A stretch of DNA of 64,000 bases from Druceiella hillmani (Eukaryota; Arthropoda; Insecta; Lepidoptera; Hepialidae). The stretch spans positions 4,692,001-4,756,000 of the forward strand of contig JAYKKI010000088.1 in assembly GCA_039881145.1 (NCBI GenBank), given 5' to 3'. Below, in pieces: positions 21,056-34,371 of this stretch. The notes under the pieces are model-generated. The model was not told the origin of the DNA and ran no database searches. It worked only from the letters and a program-made list of their open reading frames with translations. The translations under genes were made by a program, and so were the position numbers. Within the stretch, counting starts at the first letter, position 1; each line of letters opens with the position of its first letter.

Positions 21056-22799
21056 CACTTGTGACAAAAAAACGATATAATATTATATAGTATAATAGCC
21101 AGTATAATATTACTATGAAAAATTTCCGATTTTCGATAATTTTTACTAATTCGTTTATCTTTATAGCTTCAACTTTGATATGCTTTTCTACAGGAGTTAC
21201 AAATATTGCTCCATCTCAGTCAAACTTCTTGGGAAATGGTAATGTAATGCGTAATGTAATACGCAATTGCTAATGTAATACGCATCGCGTGCTGGTACTG
21301 TGTTTAACCCAATCGTCTCGACGCCCCGTCTACAGTGATGATGTAATTTGTTAGAAATGACACAGAGCTCAATTTCTTAAATATCTCAGTAGCAATGATT
21401 ATAGATTTGAGAGAAATGGTTTTTCACGTGAAAATGTTTAGACGACCGCCATTCATCGCAAACCGGAAACAATAATGAAAATCTGTGTATTCAAAATAGG
21501 TCCACATTCTTGTTTCCAAAATGTTTTATCTGTCTTATGGCTACTGGCAAAATAATTGACCCTTCTGTTAATTAATAAATGCATAATTAATTAAAAAAAA
21601 AGTATTATTAAAAAAATTGTACGTAAAATTAATTTGTATAAATCGATATCACTTTAATTCATTTTAATTTGTTATTTTCAATTATTATAAATTTTATTTT
21701 TGCTTATATATCATATAACTTAATCAAATTTCCTATCGGTTCAATCTTAACAAATTTTTTATAATTACAGCGAAACTTGTTTAAACCAGTTATTGCATGT
21801 CGGCTGAAGTTTGAGACCGTTTTTACTTTTTTCAGATCCTAGAATATTGAAATAATTACAAAATATGAATAAGTATATTAATGAAAAAAATAAAATAAGG
21901 TACTTTATATACTAAGGATATTAGGCGGGAAAAATAACCCTACACTGCAATGCACTTTTTATTCGTCGAATATCTGTGTTTTCACTTTTCAGTCCCCAAA
22001 AGTTCTATGCTATGGCAGCTTGACAAGAAAGCAAAAAAATAATAAGAACAATATCAAATTTTGTTCAATATTTTTCTAATTTAATTAATATAAATAGAAG
22101 AGAGTGATAAAAAGTAAAAGTTATTTTCCTTGTAAAAATACGTACTTTGCGATTAACGCTCTTTCTTAGGTTTCAAAGCTCGATTGAACTTCCAGATGAA
22201 CTCCCTGATTGTTAGAACTGTTCTTATAGTTTTCCAATTTTCCTTTTATTCTCTTAAATCGAAAGTCTTCGTAATCTGTCACTTATCCGTCTCGTCAAAT
22301 TGTGTTGCTCCCTGGATCTTTTACTTAAAAAGTAATGTTTGTCGCAGATCGCGAGCTTTCGATGCGTATCATTTGTTTATTTGTTGTAATGTTGCTCTGG
22401 CAGCTTTGTACTTTCAATCGCACTTTACTATAGAGCGTTAAGAGATTTTAATACTAGAATAATTATTCATTATCGTGAAATTTAATTACTAAGACACAGC
22501 ATTAATTACTAGGAAATTATCATTTCAATCTACATGTTATATGGTCCATAATATTACAATAGTATTAAAGTTTTTCTGCACGCCTTTTTAATCGGTACAG
22601 CATACCACAGAGTATTTATTTATCTGCATACTTTTACGGATTTTACTTAAGATAAACACGGAACTTCGTTCCTCTGCCCCAAAATCACTTTGAATGTGGG
22701 CCAAACTGGTTGGGTATGCGACTAACAAATGAGAGGTTAACTTAATGACAATGGTAAAGTTTTTCTTTTTTCACTCTAGATGTTGGTTATTTATTGATA
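21056..22799. other. AT-rich stretch with a small tandem motif
   Basis: Three loose copies of TAATGTAATxCG lie at 21240-21285. An 85-codon open frame at 22184-22441 has no recognisable feature and is not called. Confidence 0.4.
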
Positions 22800-22990
22800 T
22801 ATTTAGATGTCATCTGTTGCTTCGCTCTAATAGATTTGTACTAGGCCAGTTTTCACGATATGTGTACTAGGTCAGCTTTCACGACATGTACTACGCATAT
22901 GAAATTTCACAGAGATCGGTCGAAAAGTTGAACCGTGGAAATGAAACAATCAAACAAACTCGCTTCTGCACTTATTATATTGATGTTAGG
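22800..22990 (+). repeat. Likely tail of a non-autonomous element
   Basis: GAAATTTCACAGAGATCGGT followed by CGAAAAGTTGAACCGTGG resembles the conserved tail of common insect retroelements. TAGTAC...CAGTTTTCACGA is duplicated just upstream (22835-22890). The family was not identified. Confidence 0.35.
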
Positions 22991-23280
22991 ATTGGTGACG
23001 AATTGGATTCGACTGTGGAGGTTTTTGAATTTGTTTTATGTTGAAAGATTTTTTTCGCCTTTTTACTATAGATTGAATAAAAATATTCTCTGCCGTATTA
23101 TCATTTTAAGATTTCCCAATCATAAAATTACGTACATAATCTACCCTAATACGTTCATTGCAGTTTCAAATTATCCATATGTTTACCCATCATAGACTCA
23201 CGTCACTACAATTTTAGATTTATCCGCAATAATTTTTTTTTTAATTTTAAGAAAAAACCTAAATTTGAAGAATCACTATG

Positions 23281-23606
23281 GTATTTTCGTTCAAATTTGG
23301 GAAATTATGTGAAAATATGTAATACTAGAAAGATAGAAAAGTATTTTGGAGAAAACTTAACAGAATATGAGTAATTAGATAATATTGGAAAAGCACTCCG
23401 GTATTTTCGAAGAAATTTAATAAGATACGGGAAATTATGTAATACTGGAAAGATACAAAAGTATTTTGGAGAAAATTTAATGGGATACGAGTAATTAGGT
23501 AATATGGGGAAAGCACTATGTTATTTTCAAACAAATTTAATAAGATACGAGAAATTACATGTAATACTGGAAAAGGACTATAGTAATTTCGGAAAAATTT
23601 GAAAGG
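23281..23606. repeat. 60-bp minisatellite, about 5.5 copies
   Basis: Units begin GTATTTT at 23281, 23341, 23401 and 23461, with TTATTTT at 23521 and a partial unit after. Alternate units are more alike (23341 with 23461, and 23401 with 23521), giving a 120-bp higher-order period. As 60 is divisible by three, the minus strand shows a repeated 20-residue pattern with ILLNFLENT-like segments; I regard this as a by-product rather than a gene. Confidence 0.93.
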
Positions 23607-26600
23607 CACAATATTGGCTGAATTTTTGTCAAAAAAAGTAATATTTTTTTAAATATACTTTTCCGTATATTTATTTCAGGCTCTCCGCCGTAAAGAATGT
23701 TACGTGCACCGCCTTGTTTTGATATCAAGTTGATATGTTTTTGTTTCAACATTTTTTTTATTTTAACATTAACATTTTTGGAACGATGCCAGAAAAGTAA
23801 CCTAATACAAATTACAATACTCGTATAGTGCAGTGGGCATTTCAATTTTAAGTTATTTGACTCTACTTTTGAGCGTTTTGATATAACTGACTTTTTTAAT
23901 GAATAACTGACAACAATATTTTTTATTAATATTCTAGATTTCAAAATTTCGTAAAAGTTTTAAAAATTTTTTTTTGTGGGAGTCTGTGATCCAGAATACT
24001 TATAAAATACTTATAATATGGTTTTCTAAAATAAAAGACACTGGTAGTTGGAAAATTTTTTTTAAGTAATTTTGTCCTATGAAAATATCATTCTTATGAT
24101 CATATGTATATTTACACTAACTTATAATATTGAAAATTTATTATTATTACATTAGAATAGCTTCAAGAGTCGCCAGCAATAATTGATATTGAACTTTTAA
24201 AATGATAAGTACTTATTTTTTAATCATTTCATCGACAGTCTTTGTATTTGAGAATAAACCAAACCCAGACGGCTAATAATCACTGGGTCTAGATTTTTAA
24301 CTCAGTTTGTACAAAATTTCTTCGTATTGGACACATTTAATTCATATGTTTATCTCTGAGAATAGTCACCATCTGTGCTATGTCCAACAAACGTGGGTTC
24401 GCCGTATAGTGGTTGCCTGTCGTACCAGCACGAACTCCTTTATCTAATTCATTGGGAGATCATACAAAAACGCGAAGTTTTAAAAAAATTAATTGCAATA
24501 AATAAAACAAAAACTCAAAATATTTCCAATAGTTTTTTTTACTTCTTTCAATTAAACATCTTTGTAATAACGTCAGAAATATGAAGATGTGAAGTTTGAA
24601 TAAAGTTTATTCACAAACCCAAAAATGAAAATATTAAACATTAAAAAAACTGTTACTTCCATATTGTTTTTAAATTTATTTGGGCTTCTAATCTAATTTG
24701 ATATTCAGGGCATATTTACAAACAATGAGGGATTCTGGTCACCACGCCCGCTGAAAGTGAAAATATTTATATATTCTTATTCTGTTCAAGTCTATAAGTG
24801 CCAATGTAATACACTGACACTAATATAATCTTCAATGCTAGTATCATAAATTGTATTAATACATAAAAATGAAAATGCGATTTAAAAAAAATGAGGGTAT
24901 GATGAAAATTTATGCTATTGACGTCTCCGATGAAACTTTATTCAACGCTCGCTCTTCCTACCACTAGTGTTTCAGTTTTTGTTACGGTCTTATTTTTCAA
25001 TAAACATACTCACACTATTACAAAATTGAAGTAGTCACTCTGGATTATGAAGTTGAAATTTTAAATTTATGTACGCAAATTCACAAAGCAGGAACTCCTG
25101 TAATATTGTTACGACAGAGACAATCTTAAATAATTCTCGCTCTGGGCAGACAGCGTTTAACTAGATGACCGAATTGACCTTGACCCCCTTCTGAACTTTG
25201 TGTAAGAAATGCAGAGTTGACGCGGATTATTGCGGATAGTAATCATGATATATTTCGAGATGAAATTAGGTTTCGATAGACGAAAACGAAAATTTCAATG
25301 GACTTTTGCATTACCAAGTGCTTTCCTTATTCAGTTCTTCTGTAAATATTTTTAAACCCTTAAATATAAAATGTCGTTACCTGTTTTTTTACGTAGAATA
25401 CATAAACATCGAGTTATTTCTATACTATACAACTTAGAGATTTATCTTTCTATTAAATCCTTCTGTGACCATGTAATTTCATTTAGAACAAAAAGGCAGA
25501 AACAAAGTAACCAACTTTGGTTGTATCCAATCGCCACTCGACCGCGGTGTTTGGAAGAAGGTTCATTTGGAAACACCGGCCGATATTGGTTTCATTTTAA
25601 AATCTGCATACGCGCATATATCTTTATCTTATGTCTAACTCTAAACAAATCTCAGATATAAATGGAACTGCATTGTAATGTTTCTCTCATAGTGCATTTT
25701 TGTTTTTAATTTTGCCACGGGGTATTTAGAAAATAATATATAATGGATTTGAAATCATAAAATGACTTTTTTACAATTTTTCTATAAACTTCTAAAAACG
25801 TTTTCATATTCTACACTTTCATTTCAATTATTTCCAATAATGTATAATTTTTAAATCAATTTAATTAACCTAAAGTCTCGATAACTGAGACAGAGATTTT
25901 TGTGGCAATGGAAATTCTTTCGAAAAGGAACGAGGTGGCGATTTCACTAGTTTAAAGTTTAACAGTTCTTGTTCTCCCATGTAAAATAAAGTTAGATAAA
26001 GTTTTGTATTGAATCATGACAAGAAGCTAATCTACTCAATTCTTTGCTTCTTAGGTTTTAGTTTATACACATTCTAAAACAAATGTGTGTTCTTCATATT
26101 AATTTTTTTTGTTATATCAGATTTAGCAAATGCTGTCAGTAAACACTAGATATTCCATAACTGGCTATGGTAACTTAACACTTCCGTTAAAATTCCTTTG
26201 GTTTATGGTGCAATTACATGGGTCTATTCTTTTTTTGATGTCATTTTAAGGCCAATTGTGTTTAGTCCCTAAAATTATCCATGAAATGATGTTGAAACTG
26301 AAATATAATTTACAACACAGTTATAGATAGTCATAAATCTATAATGTCCAAAATTGACTCTTTTGTTGATATCTTTACTTTTGCTATTAATTTGTGAACT
26401 CTAAATTGTGAATTTGCTTGTCTTAGAAGAAAGATGTATATAACAATGGCGATGCTTTGGTTACCAATTACATCGCTTTTGGTGAAAAATTACACGAATG
26501 TAGAATACTCCATAAGATACTAACAAATTTAGCACCAATGAGTATATAAGAAGCGCGTGTAAGTACACTTTTTGTTAAAAAACAAATTTTGGATTTTGTG

Positions 26601-28499
26601 GTTTTAGAGACAGGTGATTTTTTTAATGACATGAATTATCAAAAAAGGGGTTTTTACTTAAAGAACTCAATACAGCAAGAAATGCGTTAAAATAAATTAT
26701 TCGTTATAATATACAAAATTCGTTATAATATTTACAAATTTTTACAACATCCATGCCAGAATTTAACAAATTTTAAGCCACAAATTGTAAATAGATTATA
26801 ACCTTTAAATCATAATTCTCAAAGTCTACACATAAATTTCAAATTTATGTGCGAAAATTGAAGTGAGCCATCATTTCATTCAGGTTCTCCTGAGAATTGA
26901 TGCTACGTGGGGCTGTACCCTAAGGATATATCCATCGAGGGTGGTTTAGTAGAGATGCACTTAAATAGAGCGAATAGCCACTGTCAAGACGGTCTGTCTG
27001 ATTTTAACCTCGTTTAACAGTTCCGCTTTCGGTATGCATGAGCGGTGTACAGGATGGCGCAATGGAGAATGTCTCTTGATTAAATATTCAAAATCCGCAT
27101 TGTGGAGTGCCTTCACTGCATCTTTTGCCTTGACGTATTTGAGAATGCATCAGCATATTATTGAATAAATAAGGCAATATAAATTTATGTACATCATCTA
27201 GGCATTAAAAGATTTTTCAAACTGAAATAATCTCTTTACAATGCAATTAATATTATTAGGAGCACTCATATAAGTAGAGTATGAAATATTTTTTTTTATT
27301 TATTTCCTCCTCTTTCTAACACTTTAAATTTTCAATTTTATATATTTCTTATAATAATGCCTTATACAGAGCAAGAAGTCAAGATGCAATGCAATTTGAG
27401 ACACACAACCAAAACCATTCAGAAAGGAATGAACGGGTTAAGAGGTTTCTTTCTTCTATGGAGTTTGGTATTTTTATTAATGTTTTTGCAAAGCAGGGTA
27501 TGCCGCAATTGAAAGAACATAAATGTATTACCTTAATAAATTATATTAATATCATTAAATATACAAATAATTATGTTACGTCCAATAATTTTTTGTTTAC
27601 ATACAAAACGTTAATTAGGTACACCAGTCATACTCGTCACATTTGAGGAGATATTTTTTGTCATGTAGGTAAGGGTTAAGTACATAATTTTCAGGTTACA
27701 AGTTTTCAAACGTTACACTATATTTTTATGCACTTTGTTTTTACCATGGGCGCATTCGTGGAATGCCTGTGATCGGGAAGGGGCTCGGCACAAAAACACC
27801 ATAGATCAAAATCTAAGTTCAGTTTGTGGTGAACAAAATTAGCTCGAGTCTTTTGAAATGGCGACAGTTCGAAAGTAAAAAAAACATTCTGACACTCACG
27901 ATCCAACTATACGACGAAGAGAATTTTTGTTCATTTCTTGTTGCAAAAAAAAAACCACATGATTCTAACTGCAACACCATACGACGTCGTTTCGTTTTGT
28001 TAAATTTTTACTTAAGAAATAATAGTCTTAATTTTCGACTTTAGTGCATTCATAAAGATTGTTCTCGCTTTGATTAACCAACATTATTTGGTTTTGATTT
28101 GAATTGATCAATATTATTTATTTGTTGCATGGCTTAGGTAAGTATGCCGATTAATTTAGATACACGATTGGAAGTAAATTAAATAGTGCTGCATATTTTT
28201 ATTATTGCATCATTACAAACATTTTTGGCAAATCAATCTGCCAATTAAAAAAATATTTTTTGGGTAAATTAATTGTGATATATTTTTCCCTTGTACACAA
28301 TCATTATTATTTTTACATAACAATATAAACAATGTAGTAAAAAACTCTATCAAATATACTGTTCCGACTGGCACTTGTCATCGGCTTAATTTTCGATGCA
28401 TGTTATAAAATAGTTAATACAAAAGGTAAAACGAAAAAATGTTTAAACGCTGCATTCTTATAAAACAATTAGCAAACTTTGCAGGTTTTAGGAAATTAA
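23607..28499. other. Nearly 5 kb without a supportable gene
   Basis: Open frames at 23555-23944 (-), 25371-25661 (+), 27389-27646 (+) and 27718-27906 (-) lack recognisable domains, and I do not call them. Slightly GC-richer patches lie at 25540-25590, 26880-27070 and 27740-27850. No RNA gene was recognised. Confidence 0.4.
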
Positions 28500-28619
28500 A
28501 ATTTAAGTAAAAGCAGAAAGGGTAGACGAAAGCAATCAGCTGTCATTAGTGACAGCAAGAATTATTTAATTTTTCATCCATTTTGAGAGAATGATTTTTC
28601 TCCTTGAAAGAAAGGGATC

Positions 28620-28985
28620 CCTTCTTTTATTAAACTTTTGTCGGTAACATCGCTGTCCATGTCAATTGCATGCCTGCTTTTAGAATATTGTAGATTAACG
28701 TAGATACTACGTCGCGTGAATACTAAGTCGGCGTAGACGTCCGTCCTGAAGTACGAGAGCTTAATGCTTATGAACGAGATTGCTAAATGTTCGATTGTAG
28801 GAAACGTATTCAAGCTTGGTGACATATTGAATAAATTCTACTTAACATCGAGAAATATTGCAAGCTTATACATCATTTTTTCCATTTTCCTTAGTAAATG
28901 ATGTGGATTTTTCTCATTTTCCTCATTTTGACTAAGTAACATACCTATTTTTCAGTATATCTCTGAGATATACTAAAAATAGGCA
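28620..28985 (+). repeat. Core repeat family, block A copy 1
   Basis: The best conserved part, 28690-28835, aligns with blocks at 38250, 44190 and (inverted) 51440 and 59630. Shared landmarks are GTAGATTAACGTAGA, CGTGAATACTAAGTC, GTAGACG, GAGCTTAATG and TCGATTGTAGG. The CACGTG of the other copies is CGCGTG here (28713-28718). The upstream GCTGTCCATGTCAATTGCAT and downstream AT-rich parts also align with the 38 and 44 kb copies. Confidence 0.7.
28944..28983. repeat. Near-perfect 20-bp palindrome
   Basis: CCTATTTTTCAGTATATCTC is followed after one base by its reverse complement, lacking one G. The spacer is too short for a microRNA-type hairpin. Confidence 0.93.
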
Positions 28986-30849
28986 GGATTATATATTCCT
29001 TCTCCCTTTCCGAAATTACATAAACCAAAATTAGGGAGAATAAGGTTTTTGAAATTCCATGCAATGGTTATTGGAAAACAGTTGTGATTATCCTAGATCT
29101 TCCAATTTTGGAAATATGCACCACTTCTTCACTTTTGAAACATATTATTGTAGGCAATTTATTTATTTATGATGTGTCCATTACCCAGTTTAATAACTTT
29201 ATATTATTTTAAAGGGTTCATATTTTTCTTATTCACCGCTTATAAAAAGGGATAACTATATTTACGATCGTTGAAACTTTTGTGCAACCAATTTACAACT
29301 TTAGTAATAAATTATATGTTTTTAACTTCTTATGTTAACTTTCATAAAAATCATGATTTTTGCATAAGTATCCAGTAGCGGATCTATGACCGTAAGAAAA
29401 AGATGGTATTTTGGGACAAAATTTTAATGAGTAAACACGAATACCGAAATCTTGAAATATGTATGTTCAGAAATGCGCATGTACATTTGTATTATTATGC
29501 ACTTTCCAAGGGTTTTCAACGGAGAAACCTTGATTGAATTCGTAATATAAATAATTTAAAACTATTTTTCTTATAAGCAAGTTAATGTCATAATCTCATA
29601 GTAAAAACATTGCAATGCTCTCGATGATATGGCTACTTATTAGGCAATTAAAATTTTTGTGATATTGAGATTTCCATTAGTTTTCTTTAATATTGTATAT
29701 TATTGTATAATATAATATTATATAAATAATACTCAACAAAATAGTCATGAAATAATGTAATTTTTAAATTATATCTTAGTATGATCTCAGATGTGATTAA
29801 TACTTATCCGAATAAATTTTGCAGATGCACATAATTTTCACTTAATGTAATTTTGATTTCCTTCGTTTACCGTTTTATTTTCATTATATTTCTATTAATT
29901 TTAAATAACTCACTGCTTGACCCAATTTTTTCAGAAAAGGAACTGGAAGTTAATTTCGTTTTATTAGCTTTTTCACATAACAATTATGGATGATTAAATT
30001 GTTGGCGGCATTATGAACGGTTCAATTATTTATTTTATGTTTTAATCGACTAAATACAAAAGTGTTAATATATTTTTATATGTAGTCAACTAAAGCAAAA
30101 AATAATATAAAAATAATAGCCTATAATAATTAGCCATGTATAGTAGTAGTAAGTAAGTAATAAGTAGCCTGTATATTCCCGAACATTTTTATAGATTTAT
30201 ATATTTCCCGTAATACATTAATATCCTACATAAAATTCAATATAATCCTAATGGTATAAAAATTACCTCAATATTACATCCAGCACATGTCGACTTCCTT
30301 TCTTTAACTCGATCTTGATAATTATCGACATATTCTAAAAATATGTTTAGGAACTTGTATTCATTTAGACACCATCAGTGATAAGATGGTGAAGTTCCAC
30401 GTCAATCGGGGAAGCCATTTATGTATCAAACCCTAAATAATAAAACCAACAAAATTTTATTAGGTGAATTGGTATCAAATCACAAGAAGGATTACAAACA
30501 AAATCACACGTTGCTGTTGCTTGTTCGTACGGCCGAAATTTGTGCGTGATATCGTTTCCTATGACTTCCAAGTACCAAAACGACATGTGGTTTCGAGCGC
30601 ATCTCAATTCACTGTTACTAGTTGTATGTCTAAGTGCGTTATATGATTACAGTGAGACAACCGATCTCAGTGAGTGAAGTGAACAAAATAAAAACCGAAC
30701 GACAGTGTGGGATAAGTATTTTTATTTGTTATGTACGGTAAAATCAAAATTCAACCATTAAACGTCAAATATTAAATTTTGTCAAAAGAACAATTGAAGG
30801 AAGTGATTAATTATAAAAATAAATGGATAAGTACTATTAAAATTTAATA
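28986..30849. other. AT-rich stretch, no gene
   Basis: No domain-bearing frame. A TAGTAGTAGTAAGTAAGTAA run is at about 30139. Overlapping sense and antisense frames of about 60 codons at 30419-30646 lie in slightly GC-richer DNA but show no motif. Confidence 0.4.
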
Positions 30850-30850
30850 G

Positions 30851-30907
<57 letters not shown>
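30850..30907. repeat. (TA)n microsatellite with GTGTGT
   Basis: About 58 bases, interrupted once by GTGTGT. Confidence 0.96.
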
Positions 30908-31446
30908 ACACTTGTTATATGAATAACTCATTATAATATTTATTATTGCATTTGAAAAATATTGTTTATTAGAATGTAATAATTCAACACAATTTTCATT
31001 AATGCGATTTCTAGTCTTCATATCCTACTCGTTGAACTCATATTTATAATTGACTAAGTATTATATATCTGCCCGGCTCCGACTGCCGACTGCCTGTCGT
31101 CCCGCATAGTTTTTGTTTATAACGTGAATTAATTTTAAGAACCTGAATTAACGAGATCATTTGAGAACCTGGCGTGAACGCGGAAAAGTAATGTTGAATT
31201 ACTTTCCGAATTATCGATTTTTTATATGGATTTCCCCACGTATTGTTTCTAAATATCTCACAATACACTCTTAAGCCCATGGCGATTACCGTTCAGTAAT
31301 ATTATTTGGAATGTTTTGACAGGTGTTATCTTGCCTTATTTCCTCCAGTGGACTTGGAATTTGGGATCCTGATCAGCTACATTTTTAGAATGTATTTTTA
31401 GAATGTGAAAATATCCTGGTTATGTAAAAATATACTGCAAGTTTCT
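30908..31446. other. Spacer with a GC-richer patch
   Basis: 31070-31110 (CCCGGCTCCGACTGCCGACT) stands out from the AT-rich flanks and contains a near-tandem CCGACTGC. No gene was recognised. Confidence 0.35.
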
Positions 31447-31716
31447 TTATCTGTGTCTTCTACGCAAGAATACGACTCCTTGTTTTCGTCGGTAATGGAA
31501 ACAATATTCCATTAGTCTATTATTCAATTTTACATATTCTCTCACAAGTGGTAACAACGTTGCCCTGTGAGTCTCGTTGAGTATGAAGCTAGTCGTTGTC
31601 CATTGAAATGTTAAGGAAGTCTCTCCAAGTATTTGTCTTAACTTTTCACTATCGTTTAACTTTTGGATTTTTTTGGGCATATTTTTATTACATTTCTCCT
31701 GCGGTGAAATTTCCAT
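31447..31716 (-). CDS. Hypothetical 89-residue protein
   Basis: A complete ATG-to-stop frame encodes a hydrophilic, basic protein with balanced composition and no low-complexity runs. It starts MEISPQEKCNKNMPKKIQKL, has a central segment (SLTFQWTTTSFILNETHRAT) and a likely helix (LLPLVREYVKLNNRLMEYC), and ends very basic (RRKQGVVFLRRRHR). No signal peptide or membrane segment is evident. I do not recognise the family. Composition is more protein-like than other frames of this length here, but an 89-codon frame can arise by chance. Confidence 0.3.
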   Translation of the reverse strand: MEISPQEKCNKNMPKKIQKLNDSEKLRQILGETSLTFQWTTTSFILNETHRATLLPLVREYVKLNNRLMEYCFHYRRKQGVVFLRRRHR

Positions 31717-32382
31717 AGTGATATCGATACCAAAAAGCGATCAATTTGTTACGTATTAAAACTACAGCTTATTTCGAAGCTGCTTCTATTGAGAAGTCAG
31801 CGATATACTTTTTTTAACAGTAAATCGATCACATAGAACGAGACAGAATCGTCTCCGTTTGAATTTGCTATTCCTAAATTCGCACACAATCAAAATTCAA
31901 GTTATGCAACTTCTTAGTCTAATTCATCCATGCTCAATTATTTATATGGCTGCTAAATATTACAAAGGGGCCTCGTTTGATGTTACAAACTAAACTGAGA
32001 GGCAAGAAAAGACATATGATTTTTTGAAAAATGCTTTAAAAAAATATTTATTGCAAACACAAAACACCTTTTATTACCAATTGTTTGATAAGCTACCTTT
32101 ATTAGAATTCCTAACTAAAAAGTGATCAAACAACTGTGATAAAAACCTTTGCGGTGCTCTTATATGCGCTGCCTTTAAAATTTGATATTATTAAAGTTAA
32201 AGTCACCGTTAACACCGTGAAAAACAGGTGTCACAGGTATCACATCAAAGGCGCTGCTACCTATCACTTGGTTGTGAAATTTCAGATATACGAATACAAA
32301 ATTATTCTAGCGGTGATAAAATCAAACTAACACACCATAGCGATGAAAAGTGTTTGCCGTTACACAATTGAAATATATTACT

Positions 32383-32384
<2 letters not shown>
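31717..32384. other. AT-rich stretch, no gene
   Basis: Nothing recognised. Confidence 0.4.

Positions 32385-32450
<66 letters not shown>
32385..32450. repeat. (TA)n microsatellite
   Basis: About 33 units with one A interruption at 32421. Confidence 0.97.
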
Positions 32451-32452
<2 letters not shown>

Positions 32453-32746
32453 TTATAAGTATATTTCGAACTACCATCGAGGTGTCTGCCAACCAATCTC
32501 AATAGTAATATTTAACTAATGCAACGGGTTACTTATATTCATACTGCCTACTTGGAGGCTAAATACATTGTTGATACCCATGCCTTTATACTTTATCGAA
32601 TGATGGTGAAAATCTCATTAAAATCCGCATAGTATTTTAAAAACTTTAATTTCTTCCATACAAGTAAACGATCTAGTATTGGGAATATTAGACGAAGATA
32701 GGGATAGAATTCAAAATAATTATGCTAATCAACAAACCTGTCATTT

Positions 32747-32748
<2 letters not shown>
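32451..32748. other. AT-rich spacer
   Basis: Nothing recognised between the two (TA)n tracts. Confidence 0.4.

Positions 32749-32813
<65 letters not shown>
32749..32813. repeat. (TA)n microsatellite
   Basis: About 32 uninterrupted units. Confidence 0.97.
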
Positions 32814-32816
<3 letters not shown>

Positions 32817-33814
32817 GCTGTACCATTTTAGACGTACAACAAAAAATCTATTCGCAACTCATTATTTATATTCATTATTAGTATATATTTGTATAAATTA
32901 AAGCTTTCTATAACAATATAAAACAAAAAAAAGGTAATAGTCCTTACTATTCAAAGTTTCAACAAATATAATGAAAACAAATTAGTTTCTTTTCAAAATG
33001 GCGTCAAGATTTTTGTTTAAACAACATAAATATTTACTTGTAATATTTACACCTTCACCTAGAATATTTTTATTTTAATTAATATATATAAACATATATT
33101 TAAAAAAATCATGATTATTGGACCTATTATTGTAAATTAAGAAGCTTCAAGATTATTGTTTTGTTGACTGGTTTATTCCTGAGCTTTAACTAAAATTCGT
33201 TTTTTTTAAAGTCTAGAACTATGAAAAGTATGTGGATTGCAACTAAGGAAAACTTTAACAGAACGCGTTAAATTTCATTTAAAGTTTTCATTCCTGTAGA
33301 CATTTTTATAATTTCGGATATGTATTTGAGTTGAGAATCAGCTTTGCAAATTATCTGTTACTGCATGGAATTGTACATTTTCTTACGTCCTATTGCGTAT
33401 TAATGGCTTCTTTGTTTTAATATATTTACTATTTTGTAAATGTTTAATTCGTTAGTAATTTGTCGAAAAAAAAATAATATTTTTTTCGACGTTGCATAAA
33501 AATATTTATCTACGCATGTCTACTGCATGCGCTCGGGTAAATTATCTAAAATCATTTGCATACCCACACGGTATTTACATGTAGCATATCGATTCACATT
33601 AAACGCCTCTCGTATAGAACTTTGTAGCACCTACAACGAAATAATGAACACTATAACTAATTTTAAATTTCATAAATACCCGTGTATACCCAGACTGATT
33701 TAATCATCATTATAACGACCTGGCCTGCTTCAAACTGACCAAGAAATTTGAAATTTAGCCTGTACTTAGAATTGTACATATATGTAAAAGGAAAAATTCA
33801 GGGATGAGTTAAAT
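32814..33814. other. AT-rich stretch, no gene
   Basis: A short inverted pair, TGTCGAAAAAAA and ATTTTTTTCGAC, lies at 33461-33490. No coding signal. Confidence 0.4.
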
Positions 33815-33950
33815 TTGGTTCGGTTAGGATAGGTTGAACTAGGTTGAGGTTGGATTAGGTTGGCGAATATTTAGTTAGATTAGGTTAAGTTAAGTTATGT
33901 TGGGTTAGATTGTGGTAGGTTGCATTAGATTGGGTTACGTTGAATTAGAT
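33815..33950 (+). repeat. Degenerate GGTTA/GGTTG pentamer-like tract
   Basis: About 130 bases are dominated by TAGGTTG, TTAGGTTA and GGTTAGAT variants. This resembles a decayed run related to the insect telomere unit TTAGG, but no stretch has more than two perfect units in a row. Confidence 0.6.
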
Positions 33951-34371
33951 TTGAATTTACATTGATAATTAAAAACAATGTTTTTTAATCAGCCCTTCGG
34001 AATTTAAAACTTTAAAGACATGCAAAAAATTATATACAATTTTTATATTTGCACTTGAGACTCTGTAGTAGCACTGACTTACCAAATAGCGACAACCAAA
34101 TAATGGCAAACTGTTCCTAAATAGAAAAAAACAGTGAACCGTCACGGGACGCCTGGCAGATGTGAAACATCGTGTTATTACAAGTAATATGCACAAAAGA
34201 CAAGATTATTACAGGAACTAAATATAGCATAATGAAAAAATAAAGTATTACGAATTTCTTATAGAAAATGGTGACGTTATTTAAAAAACATTTATTTACA
34301 ATTAATACAAAAATAATAAAGCACAGGCTATGTGTACCGTAATAAACAACAGCGTCGAATTGAGTGAGGAG
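33951..34371. other. Spacer, no gene
   Basis: The minus-strand frames here are hydrophobic and AT-driven, with no recognised domain. Confidence 0.4.

Noticed and set aside
23325..23609. 94-codon minus-strand frame with a 20-residue repeat
   Set aside because: Explained by the 60-bp minisatellite, whose length is a multiple of three.
27718..27906. 62-codon minus-strand frame with a Cys/His-containing segment
   Set aside because: The residues do not form a recognised zinc-binding spacing, and nothing nearby supports a gene.
28574..28825. 83-codon minus-strand frame across block A
   Set aside because: The same frame is broken by stops or indels in the 38, 44 and 51 kb copies, so a present-day gene is not supported.
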